Source: Pelecanus crispus (taxonomy: Eukaryota > Chordata > Aves > Pelecaniformes > Pelecanidae). From it: a stretch of DNA of 64,000 nt. A program made the translations under genes and the position numbers. This document shows, one piece after another, positions 54,289 through 64,000 of the stretch (positions within the stretch are counted from its first letter, which is position 1; the number at the start of each line of letters is the position of its first letter). The notes under the pieces are model-generated. The model was not told the DNA's origin. It saw only the letters and a list, made by a program, of their open reading frames with translations, and did not search any database. The stretch covers positions 61,335,710 to 61,399,709 of the forward strand of contig NC_134646.1 of assembly GCF_030463565.1 (NCBI RefSeq), written 5' to 3'.

Positions 54289-55909
54289 CTTCGGTGTCTT
54301 GCATTAAATTGTGCTAATCAAATTTTCATTGTTTTTTACAGTATTCCTTGTTTATAGCGAAATGTAATTGTGATATATACAGAACTTGCTATTGCTTGTT
54401 CTAGTCATGAAGGTAGTCAGAATCTTCTGTATTTGCCCATCATCAACAAAGGAAAAGAGAGAGAAATGTTCATAATGATTACACTGATTTTTTTTGTAGA
54501 CTTGGGTTGCCTTTGTTTTGGACTTTCGCTATCGATTCTAGCCATCTTTGAAAGTAAGAAAAGTAGTGGTTGGCTCAATGTCATCAGGACTGTCAAAGCA
54601 TGCATTCAATCTTTGTTCTGACATGGATATTGTGTGGTTAAGGTGGAAGCAATGTGCTTCCTTGGGTTTAACTAAATAATACAAAGAAGAAGAACACTTG
54701 TTTAATTCTTTCCTGTACGTTTGTATAGTAGATGTCAAGCATGCTGTATCTCTACACCTTCAGACCTCACTGGGCCTTGTTATGAGTCTGTTTTCCCTTC
54801 CTGGAAGTCTTTCCCTTCATCACAGACAGAGACTTTTCTGGGTAAGAGCTGAAAGTTGGAGCCATAAAGCCCTATTTAATATTATTCTTCCTTTGCTGTA
54901 CTGAACATTCCTACTTGCCTAAATTTACCTACCAAGTCATGATTTCATAGAATTCACTATTCATTAGCTTCAAAACAATAGTTAATATTTGTACTTATGA
55001 AATTTTTATAGTATTATAATATTGCTGCTTTCTGCTATGATCAAGCTATATTGGGTTGCTTGTTTTTCCTGTTTTCCAAGATGTAGCTATATATTTCAGT
55101 AAAATATTTTTCTTATTATGAACTCTTTCAACTGTAAGAGGGCAAAGAAAAATGAGATGCCTCAATCTATTACCATTTCATTACAAAAATTTCCCTCAGT
55201 TGTGCCACTGTAACTCTTATGTTAATTTATAAAATACATTTTATTGCTATCTCTATGCAGCAGCTAATAAGTAACCTACATTATAATGTAGTTTTATAGG
55301 TATTTAAAATGCGTTTTACGTGAGAATAATGGGAAATCCCCTCGTATTTATAGAAAATTGGCAATGCTGCAAATGAAGAGTAGGAAACAGAACTTGCACA
55401 ATGATTGAGAAAGAGTGGTATTACCAGAACTGTCAGTGAATTAGGTAATTTATTAAGTATTTAAACTCAGAAGCTCGATGTTTGGAGGTAAATCCCTTTT
55501 TATCTCCAGACTTTCACTGAACTCTGTCACCTTGGCCTTTTATTAGCAGGTGCTGAGGGTCATCATGCCGGTGAAAAAGGAGTAATTTTCATTGGGAAAT
55601 AACTTGTCTGCTAAAATCAAACTGATTAAACTAATGGTATTTGTTGATAGGAGACATCTAATAATTTGCTGTGCTTGGATTTAATTTGACAATCTAATAA
55701 ACCTCTAATTGTTTATCTGTTGTTAAATGTCCTGGTGTCATTTCACCGGTGATGAGGAGTTGTGCAATTATACTTACTGCTTAATGGAAACGCAAAGCCC
55801 TCTGATCACAACCGTGAGCGGCATGCGAGGTGAGCAAGCCAGTAAGAGGATGTGATCCTTGACACGCACCAAGGTGGCTGCCCGAGCACCTGCCCGGCGT
55901 GTGTGGTGG
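54289..55909. other. TLR1A 3' UTR and intergenic DNA
   Basis: AT-rich. ATTAAA at 54304-54309 and AATAAA near 55,697 are possible poly(A) signals; I cannot tell which is used. No gene recognised. Confidence 0.45.
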
Positions 55910-56432
55910 TAGCCAGACGAAGCAGCAGCTGGCATAGTGCTCTGCTTTGGGCTTAGGATGAGAATCATGTTGATAACACACTGATATTTTAGTTGTTGCT
56001 GAGCAGTGCTTACACTAGTCAAAGACTTTTTCAGCTTCCCATGCTCTGCCAGGTGCACAAGAAGCTGGGAGGGGGCACAGGGCACAGCCAGGACAGCTGA
56101 CCCAAACTGGCAAAACAGGTATTCCATACCATATGACATCATGCTCAGTATATAAACTGGGGGGGGTTGGCTGGGGGGCAGCAATCACTGCTCGGGGACT
56201 GGCTGGGTATCGGCCAGTGGATGGTGAGCAATTGCATTGTGCATCACTTACTTTGTATATTATTATTATTATTATTATTATTATCCTCTTCCTTTTCTGT
56301 CCTATTAAACTGTATCTCAATCCATGAATGTTACCTTTTTTTTCCCACTTCTCTCCCCTCTCCCACTGGGGAGGGGGGACGTGAGTGAATAGCTGGGTGT
56401 TATTTAGCTCTCTGTTGGGTTAAACCACAACA
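55910..56432 (+). mobile_element. LTR fragment, avian ERVL group
   Basis: It follows the well-known avian LTR from GCTTTGGGCTTAGGATGAGA to the end TTAAACCACAACA. Marks are CCAGGTGCACAAGAAGCTGG, ATTCCATACCATATGAC (56121-56137), a TATATAA box (56149-56155), a TAT-repeat microsatellite (56259-56284) and ATTAAA (56304-56309). The 5' edge is blurred and I find no matching target duplication. It is broken and somewhat older-looking than the one at 44432. No internal viral region is present. Confidence 0.8.
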
Positions 56433-57814
56433 ATGAGAAAAGGGGAAGTAAAATTTCTCAAATCAGGCTTTCCGGTCCCTGTAAATGCAATGCATCACCA
56501 AACTGGGTTTTATGTCCTAAATCATGTACAGGGTCTGGGCCGTGGAAGAGTCCCTCACCTTTAAGACTGTTCTGAAATCTAAGTTGTAGGTAGGCGTGAA
56601 AAGAATAATTTGTTTTCTGAAGTCTGCCAAATATATTGGTTTTGGATATTAACCCTGTAACACCCCTTTATACTCTGTCCTTCCTACCTCACAAATCTTT
56701 CATGCGCATGCCAAGTATTTCAGTTATTTACATACTGTACCATACCCTATAGCCACCTAAAATACAGTTCTGAGTTCCCTTGATAAAGCAGATTATGGGT
56801 TTTTTTCTGTTTGAGTTAGCATTTGACAGTGTTTCTCATCACTTCTCTGTTGCAACTTCCATTTTCTTCTTCCCTGAAACTCTGTTGCTGTTCAGAGAGT
56901 ACATAAAGTATTGATTGTTTGTTGTTTTGGGCCAATGTAGCAAAGTCTTTTCTTCACTGTTTTTTTTAATGTGGCAATGTGCTATTGAAGATTTTGTTTT
57001 TAAATGTGTTCATAGAGGTGTTTCTTGAGGAGAAGTTTTCAAGACTTACAGGACATGGGTATCTGGTTGAACTCTTGAAATACTGTCATGCTAATGTCCA
57101 TATTTATAAAAATGGTGTCAGGTGCTGCTCTCACTGAGCTCACAGGCTTGGAAGCACACTTGAAAGCAACATTGTGTATTGACTTTGTTAGTGTTTGGCC
57201 AGACCAGAGTTCTAATGGTAGAGGGTATGTTAAATGTGTTTTTACGGCTAAAAATTGCAGTAGAGAAACAAAGACTGGTCTTGAATCCTTGAGCAGATTT
57301 CTGTGCATGACAGGATCTGACTCACTGATAGAAGGTAAGACAGAGGGAACAGCTTCATTTCTTAACTGTGAGAAAAGAATTATTTTCTGAAATTACAATC
57401 TCGTAAACTTAAATTTTGCCATTTTCTCAGATTAAGGGTGACACCCAGTGGCCGATTAAATTATCATTGAATATTTCCTGAAAATGGTTGCTCATATTAG
57501 GAAACGTACAACACGTTTTGCCTCTTAGGAAAACTGAAATAAATATTCACATCGGCCCAGCAAATGCAGGAGCCTCTTGCAGGTGTGAGTGGTCTTGAGA
57601 AGAGGTCAGGATAAGCCCTTCCCCGTGGCAGCTCCGGCGCTGGGTCAGCGGCCGTGACTCAGTCCCCTACGCCATCAGTCCCTCCTGCCCACCGGGCTGT
57701 GGAGCGCAGATACCGACTGGTTTGCTGACAAATGAACCTTAGAAATCAACAGCATGATGGGAGCACTGACTCTTGCTTTGTAACGAGCAATCCTTGTTTT
57801 CAAGCAGGACGCCA
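56433..57814. other. Intergenic, LTR to SINE
   Basis: AT-rich, becoming GC-richer after 57,540. No gene or repeat recognised. Confidence 0.5.
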
Positions 57815-57951
57815 AGATATTTGGTTAGAGCATGGTGCTAATAACGCCAAGTTCACAGGGTCAATTCCTGCTTACTGCAGGGGGGGGTGGGCTCGATGAT
57901 CTCTCAAGGTCCCTTCCAACCCAAAAGCATTCTGTGATTCTATGATTCTAT
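57815..57951 (+). mobile_element. tRNA-Ile-derived SINE with CR1-like tail
   Basis: The head TTGGTTAGAGCATGGTGCTA then ATAACGCCAAG is the anticodon arm and flanks of tRNA-Ile(AAU), and GGGTCAATTCC is a decayed B box. The tail GGGCTCGATGATC ... CCCTTCCAACCC ... ATTCTGTGATTCTATGATTC is a CR1 3' end, which lets CR1 machinery mobilise it. The first part of the tRNA (A box) is not recognisable. It resembles TguSINE1 of passerines. It is a diverged, non-functional copy. Confidence 0.75.
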
Positions 57952-58129
57952 ATACAAGCCGGTCGTTTTCTCACATTTTGGTTGCTGTTTGCAGGGTTTT
58001 ATTTGTATGCCTCATTTCTGCTATACCTGCTTTCCCTTCTCTACGTCACCAAGGCATAGCATAGGTGCTCACCAGGCTGATCTGCTGGATGCCAGGCAGC
58101 AACAGACCAACGTCCCGATGCAATTAGCG

Positions 58130-58196
58130 GGAATGGGCTCGATGAGCTTTCAAGGTCCCTTCCAACCCAAAAGCATTCTATGAAACTATTCTAGGA
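58130..58196 (+). mobile_element. CR1-type 3' tail fragment
   Basis: GGGCTCGATGAGCTTTCAAG, then CCCTTCCAACCCAAAAGCAT and TCTATGA, nearly the same tail as the SINE 230 bp upstream and in the same orientation. No clear tRNA-like head precedes it. It may be a second, more decayed SINE or a very short CR1 end. Confidence 0.65.
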
Positions 58197-58870
58197 ATGG
58201 AAAGTGTTAAGAGATGCATAGTGAATTCAACTGGGCTCACTCTTTTGAGGCACCTGAAAAGGCGTGAAAAAAAAAAAACCAAACCCATTCTTCATCAGCT
58301 CTACACACCATCGCCTCTCAGCAAAGGCTGCGGGTGTGCCCAGAGGTGAGCAGGCTTCGTGCGCGTCGCCGTGTTGGCAGGCTGCGTCTGCGCCGTCGGC
58401 TCTGGCACCCTGGCCTGCGAAAGGACTGCGGGGAAGAGCACGGCTCAAGGAGCAGGCCCAGCCAGCCGTTTTGCAAGTGATGAAAAACGCAGCCTCGCAT
58501 GTCTGGTGCTCCAGACCCACCAACGGACTAATCAGAATGCCCTAATTAGAAGCGCGCAAACTAGTTTTGTGAGTTTGCCGCTAAGCGCACTGCTGGGCAC
58601 AGCTGCTCCGCAGCACGGGAGCTGGAGAAGCGCAGGTGCTTACAGGCAGTGCCCGCAATGCCTCCTGCCTGCTCCTGCCCTGCCTGCTCCTGCCCTCGCT
58701 CGTGCCTGGGGCAGGTACACGTGGGAGGTGCGCACGGGTGCTGCAGGAGGGCCACCCGAAAACCCGGGCGCTCCCGCGTGCTGCCTGGAGCCAGCAGGGA
58801 TCCCTGGGCGTACCCCTGACCCTTCCACCTGCGTCGGTGCTCTTCGTTGTACAGCATGTGATGACATGAC
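58197..58870. other. GC-rich intergenic stretch beyond KLF3
   Basis: About 58,310-58,860 is GC-rich with scattered CpG. It holds two tandem copies of a 15-bp unit, GCCTGCTCCTGCCCT, at about 58,665-58,695. The ORFs here are a by-product of high GC. No gene recognised. Confidence 0.5.
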
Positions 58871-61800
58871 CGCAACCAATATTCTGAGGGTTTTATTAAC
58901 ACGTATAGTACATATGCATTGTATACTAAATATAGTATGAGGACTGTACAGTACAAATTTATGTTCACAGTTTGACATGACAAAATGTCATTACTGAATT
59001 CCCATTGGACTACTGAAGTAGAAACAGTGAAAGTACATTAAACATTCACATCTCCAGTAAGAAAAATTACCAAAATGTCTCTATATTTGCAAGTTACAGT
59101 AACGCACACTAGAAACCTTTAATTACCCATTCTTATTAGCTTATAAAATATATTACATTTTATTAAAAAATTTCTGCATAGTTTATACAAGTATTAAAGT
59201 AAATATCCCTGCTATTTTTGCAGGTGAGAGATGCTAAGCAGAAAGATTATTTTGACCCTCTAATATTTAAAGTACATTAAAAAAAAGTGCTAATATCTGT
59301 AAAATATAATGAAAACTGGTGTAGTCCTCTTGAAATATGTAAAATGCTTTGTAATTTTTTATAGGAAGTATTTGTATTCATCTACGTGTTGCCAACCTTG
59401 ATAGAGACAACAACATATTTGGACATGATGTGGCATTAGAAGTATCACTGCAGAATGGTGGTGTACATTGAAATAAAACCACACACAGCAATACCTGCTT
59501 AGCTTTTTGCGATTGTCTTAGAAACCAGTAATTCATTCTAATCAAATGGCTTAAACAGGCACATTTTAGTAAAACAGTATTACCTGTTACACACTGCACA
59601 GTGCAATACTGCTAGTGAAAAAGTTTTTTTTTTTAAATATAAACGTTCTGCTGGATTAGGGTTTGGTATCTTCATATCTAAAGTGGCTTCTCTTTAGGGC
59701 AAAGATGGAAGGACTGGCTTTTAAAGAGTATTTAGTTGTGTATATTTAAAAACTACAAGATACCCCTCAAATCAAAGTTTGCTAAAATGAGTCAATGAGC
59801 CAGTTAAGATGTAAATTCACGTTTTCAGCTGAAAGATGTAAGCGTATTTGTCTTTTTTGACATTGCACAAAAAAAGACACCACAGACACAAGTGAGAAAT
59901 CCTACAAACAAGGCATTTGCATGAAATAATCTCAAATATTTATATTTAAGTTTCTGTTGTCCTAAATCACAAGGCACGTGGATAAAGATATTTAGAAGTT
60001 CTATTGCATCTTCACTGTATTTGTCCCCACCATTAGCAGAAATATTTTCAGGAAAAAGGCCCATAGGCTAATGAATGAACAGGATAAATAAACTAGATTA
60101 AATTCTCTGAAGTAACACTTAGTTACAAAGAAGTTCTGCTTTTAGGGTATTTTAGATTTCTAGTTAAAAAAAAAAAAGATAAGATATTAAAGAAAACATT
60201 TTGTGGAAGCCTTGAAAAAGAAACAGAGCATTGGAAAGAAATGTTCCTTAAACATCCCAAATTTTCTGCATTTGCATTTGTTATGCTAAAATGGGATCAG
60301 TTGCCATTAAGCTGCTTATTTTTATAGGATCTCATCTGCTTTTTTTCCCTAGAATATAATGGAGAACTGTTTTCATCCCAGGATACTAAGTATCTGTAGA
60401 CTTGTGACTGATGCTACAGGGGCTCCACACAGTCTCTCAGTCAGGGACATGGCTGCATTTATGAAACTGCCATTAAAACCTAGAGCCTAACGAAGGCAGC
60501 CAGTTCAGACTCCACATGATATTGCTGCTGCTGAAAATAAAAAAAAATCCAATGAAATCCCCATTCTAGAACAGCTGCTCATTAATATCATTCTCTTCCC
60601 TCCAAGTTCCTCAACATTCGTAACAACCCGGCCTACCAAAAAAAGACCGATTGATCTCCCAGGTTTTTCAGCTCCATAGATAAGCAGATGAGAGCCAGTC
60701 ACAAGACATATCTGGTGTAACTCCCCTCAGTCCTAGGGAAGCGGTGAGGATGTGTGGTGCTGGAACAGAGCACACCCACCTTCCTCATGAAAGCTTTGCA
60801 GCCAGGTTCCCAGCCCTGCTTTGCAAATCTGTTCTCCCCTTTGTAGAGCACACGCTCAGGGCGCTGTTCCTTAAAGAAAATTGCCAGTTCAATGTTCCCG
60901 CACGTAAGATTTGTTACACAACTGGAACAATACTTTGCGTTTCACAGCAATCACTGTAGGAGCATTAGTCTCCAAGAAGTACAGATCCTCTCCTTCTCTA
61001 ATTCTGTGGGTATGTGGATGTCAGCAGAACAGCTGGTAACTCTATCACCAAGGGAAGGCTCTTCACACTCAAACTCCTGCACCTGCAAGATTGTCTGTTT
61101 GCCATTGGGCTCCATGGGATGTGGCAGCACAGCCTACCTGCTCCGTAAACTCAAATATACCCACCTGCAGATGGACGCTCCGCCTGCCTCCTCCTGGGGA
61201 GTTTTATGAAACTCCTCCTCCCCTCACCCCTCCATTTTCCAGTGGGTTTTTCCAAGAGAAATGAAAATCTGACTTCAGGATGTTTAATTTGCGGGGAATG
61301 GTGTTTACCTTACGTAGGGGAAACAACAAAAATGCACCTGGTGCGCGAGAGCCTAGAGAAACACATCCCGTTTCCTTGCAGTGCCACAAAGTCTGCCAGC
61401 TAATAAAGACAGAAACCTTCCTTTCAGCGGGCTTCCAGAGGAACATTTCTAGTGTCAACTGCAGGTTGCTTGAATTCAGTTTATCTACCGAGTTGTGTTT
61501 GCTAACTGACATGGGAGTTAAGACTTGCTGATGTATTTTAACACAAGACACATCCACAAGAAAGCTTAGACCACCTAGCACTGAGAGACTACCAGGGTCA
61601 CAAATCAGTTACCAAATGGATGACTTGGTATAAGTTTTTATCCGAAACAGATACATGACTCAATTTATCATCAGAAGTGCTTCCTATCTGATGCCATCAT
61701 CTCATAAAAATATTGTGGATTAATAATTTTAAATACTGTAGTGTATTAAAGTGGCACTCGCAACAATACAGTTCAGAGCATTTTTAACATAATGATTGCT

Positions 61801-62741
61801 ATTTTCTGAGGTACAGCAAAGAGAAAAAATATTTAGAGTAGAGGAAATGTAGGGGAGTGATTGTGGAGGGATACTCTATATCCCTGAAATGAGGTGTGGT
61901 AGGTTTCTATTAATATCATTTAATGCCATGTCATAGGAGAGTACCGTGTGTGTTCCATCCATACACTTGCACAGAAACCAGACGTAAGAGTGTCACACAA
62001 GGTCTTCATTGAACAAATCCACCAGGGCATTATGCAATAAAACCAAGGATATATACTACACTATAATACAGAGGACAGATGACATTGGTTTAGATGCACG
62101 ATATTATGCATGGGCCAATTCCTGCCAATTTTTCTTCTTGACTGGGGTAAATCATACTACGACTTAACCTTTCTGTAAAGTAATTATATTGCTTAGATTT
62201 ATTTCTACAGTGTTATTCACTGTTCGGGCAGAGGGGATTTCTGAATCAGGTGCCTTTCTAAAACTGTTGTACGAACCATACTGCAGAAATCAACGCACTT
62301 GGGAGAGTCCATTCATTGCATTGTTGAGCATAAAATGAGAGTGTATCCCTTACAGGGCACATAAATAAAAGTCTCTGGCAAGGACTAGCATTTTGGATAT
62401 TCAGTAACATTTACTACTTTATCAGTATATGCTGAGTTGATTATATGAAGAAACCAACAAAAGCTGTTAGTTTACAAATTCCCTTATTCACAATGGAATA
62501 CATTAAACATACTGTCTGTAGAAAGGGTTTGCTTAGCATCCCCAGGAGAAAAAAAAAAAAAGTGTTCACATTCTTTAGGTCTGACCCGTGGCAAGGACAT
62601 AGAAGGGTTAGATAACATCTGTTACTGACCATACGTAAGCTTTTAATGGTATAAACTCAGAGATTCAGACCAGCTGAATCCAAATTAAAATGCATGTGTG
62701 GAAAAAAAAAAAGTGTGACAGGAATCAGGGACAGAAGACAT
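58868..62741 (-). other. KLF3: KLF3 3' UTR (about 3.9 kb)
   Basis: Downstream of the KLF3 stop on the minus strand there is no other gene. An AATAAA on the minus strand (58897-58892) lies at the point where AT-rich, UTR-like sequence gives way to the GC-rich stretch. A UTR of this length fits mammalian KLF3 as I recall it. Several earlier AATAAA words could give shorter forms. Confidence 0.6.
58892..58897 (-). terminator. Poly(A) signal candidate of KLF3
   Basis: Minus-strand AATAAA at the sharp change from AT-rich UTR-like to GC-rich DNA. Confidence 0.5.
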
Positions 62742-62923
62742 TCAGACTAGCATGTGGCGTTTTCTGTGAAGAGCAAGATGGTCCGAACGTGAAAAGCTAC
62801 GGTCACAGTCTGGGCACTGAAAAGGTTTGATTCCTGTATGCTTGCGGAAATGCCGCGTTAGTTCATCAGAACGAGCAAACTTCCACGTGCATCCCTCCCA
62901 AGTGCATTTGTATGGTTTTTCAC
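62742..62923 (-). CDS. KLF3: KLF3 last coding exon (zinc fingers 2 and 3)
   Basis: Minus strand. Acceptor TTTTTCCAG lies before 62923; the exon completes a Gly codon and reads [40 protein letters not shown] and [19 protein letters not shown], then TGA at 62744-62742. This holds the second and third C2H2 fingers of a Kruppel-like factor, with DNA-contact helices around RSDELTR and RSDHLAL. The ending RKRHMLV is that of KLF3 (BKLF), a CACCC-box repressor that recruits CtBP through an N-terminal motif encoded outside this window. The exon is intact. Confidence 0.95.
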
Positions 62924-64000
62924 CTGGAAAAAGAAACACAAAAGTGGGGATTTAAGACACAAACACATCAGTTAAATATTTGACAGATTTATCCTCTTGC
63001 CTTGTCAAATTTCAGCAAGTACTTTAAGGCTTACTCAAAAAGCCTCCAAACAGCACTGGGCTGCAGAGTACTCCGTGCTAGAAACTGTATAGTCGAAGTT
63101 AACAGATCAAAAAATTGTTTCCTGCCACAACTTATTTTTTTATTGTCTCTCTGTTCCTCTCTCTGCCATATTAGCACTTGTTTTGTCTCATCAAGCCCAG
63201 AAGTGTGAAGGTTTAAGCATTTGTGCAAGAATTTTCAAAACCAGGACCTCATATTCTAGATTAGTTGAGGGAAAGGACTGGTGTTACATTCAGCACAGCA
63301 GGTAGAAATCTTGTTGTGACCTCTTAAAGTTGCTGCAGTATAAATAACTGGCACCACTGTCACAAGTAGCTCAACTTAAAATCTCTCTCAATCACTACTT
63401 TCTCATACGTGATCCTCCTTCTCCTAACACCACTGTGCTGCCCAACAGGTAAAGGGCTGGCTTGCGTAGAGACGGAAGACAGACACGAACTGGGCTCCAT
63501 TTTACCTAAAAGTGTCCCGTATCTTTGTAAAAACCTTGGATGTACATATATTCATTCAGCATGCCAAGGTGAACATTTCTGTGGAGAACAGAGATGGGGA
63601 TATGTTTATGGGAACACTCACTCAGAAGAGAGCACTGTCAGCCCTGTGGTTAGCATGTCCACGTGAAGCAGATATGTTTGTATTTGGCACACAGTCCAGA
63701 CTTTTGCAAATGGGCTACTCCCATGAAGTCTCAGTGAAATTTAACAGTGATGTAAGAGGTGAGGTAGTGCAATTTGAACTGATTTGGTGTTTACAGGGTG
63801 TGCGGAATGAGTAATCTGCAAGCAACTGGACAGAAATTGAGCAAAGAGCCGGGGAATGTAAAGCATATGAGCATACACCGTAGTCCTGCTGTGCCTTACA
63901 GTCTCTTGTTGTGGGTTTTTCCTGCTATAGCCTCTGTCTTTTGCTCAGCCTATCATTACATACAGATCTAACTTTTGTCATTTTGTTATTTACACCTGTG
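62924..64000 (-). other. KLF3: KLF3 last intron (partial)
   Basis: Upstream KLF3 exons (first zinc finger and repression domain) are not found before the right edge. No repeat or other gene recognised here. Confidence 0.65.

Noticed and set aside
56259-56284. TAT-repeat microsatellite considered as a separate feature.
   Set aside because: It is a normal internal part of this avian LTR family rather than an independent expansion.
57815-57880. Possible tRNA-Ile gene.
   Set aside because: The first part of the tRNA with the A box and the 3' acceptor strand are missing, and a CR1 tail follows directly; it is a SINE copy.
58359-58940. 193-codon plus-strand ORF in the GC-rich stretch beyond KLF3.
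   Set aside because: Overlaps other ORFs on both strands, includes a 15-bp tandem duplication, and runs into the presumed KLF3 3' UTR; no domain recognised.

Overview
The window is vertebrate nuclear DNA from a bird. The evidence is a Toll-like receptor pair of the avian TLR1A/TLR1B type, chicken-repeat-1 (CR1) LINE copies with the typical ATTCTATG tail, avian ERVL-type solo LTRs, and a tRNA-Ile-headed SINE with a CR1-like tail. That SINE resembles TguSINE1, which is known from passerines, so a passerine is my best guess; this is inference. The gene order FAM114A1 - TLR1B - TLR1A - KLF3 matches the tetrapod TLR1/6/10 locus, seen here in the opposite orientation to the usual human display.

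Layout. Positions 1-35,400 hold FAM114A1 on the minus strand. I could place 13 coding exons with consistent splice sites and phases; together they give a 561-residue protein. A probable non-coding first exon lies in a CpG island at about 34,390-35,420. Introns are ordinary AT-rich sequence, with one old CR1 fragment near 26,700 and a few perfect hairpins. Positions 35,420-40,150 are intergenic. TLR1B (single coding exon, 653 codons) lies at 40,239-42,200 and TLR1A (818 codons) at 51,832-54,288, both on the plus strand. Between them are a solo LTR (44,432-45,017, with a clear 5-bp target duplication), a perfect 15-bp-stem hairpin (46,014-46,048) and a 5'-truncated CR1 whose remaining 320 codons are open (47,070-48,098). 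Beyond TLR1A are a second LTR, a tRNA-Ile/CR1 SINE, a further CR1-type tail and a GC-rich stretch. The last coding exon of KLF3 and a 3' UTR of about 3.9 kb follow on the minus strand, convergent with TLR1A. The window ends in the last KLF3 intron.

The most striking signal is a 1,210-bp block shared by TLR1B (40,957-42,166) and TLR1A (53,006-54,215). By eye it differs at only two positions, both synonymous, and has no indels. Just outside both edges the genes are diverged. The block covers the C-terminal leucine-rich repeats, LRRCT, transmembrane segment and the whole TIR domain. This is what a very recent gene conversion would leave: two receptors with different ligand-facing N-terminal halves and the same signalling half. 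TLR1 and TLR2 family members work as heterodimers at the cell surface or in endosomes and signal through MyD88/TIRAP. FAM114A1 and KLF3 are unrelated housekeeping or developmental neighbours. I found no wholly new system; the conversion tract and some small repeat fossils are the parts worth a second look.
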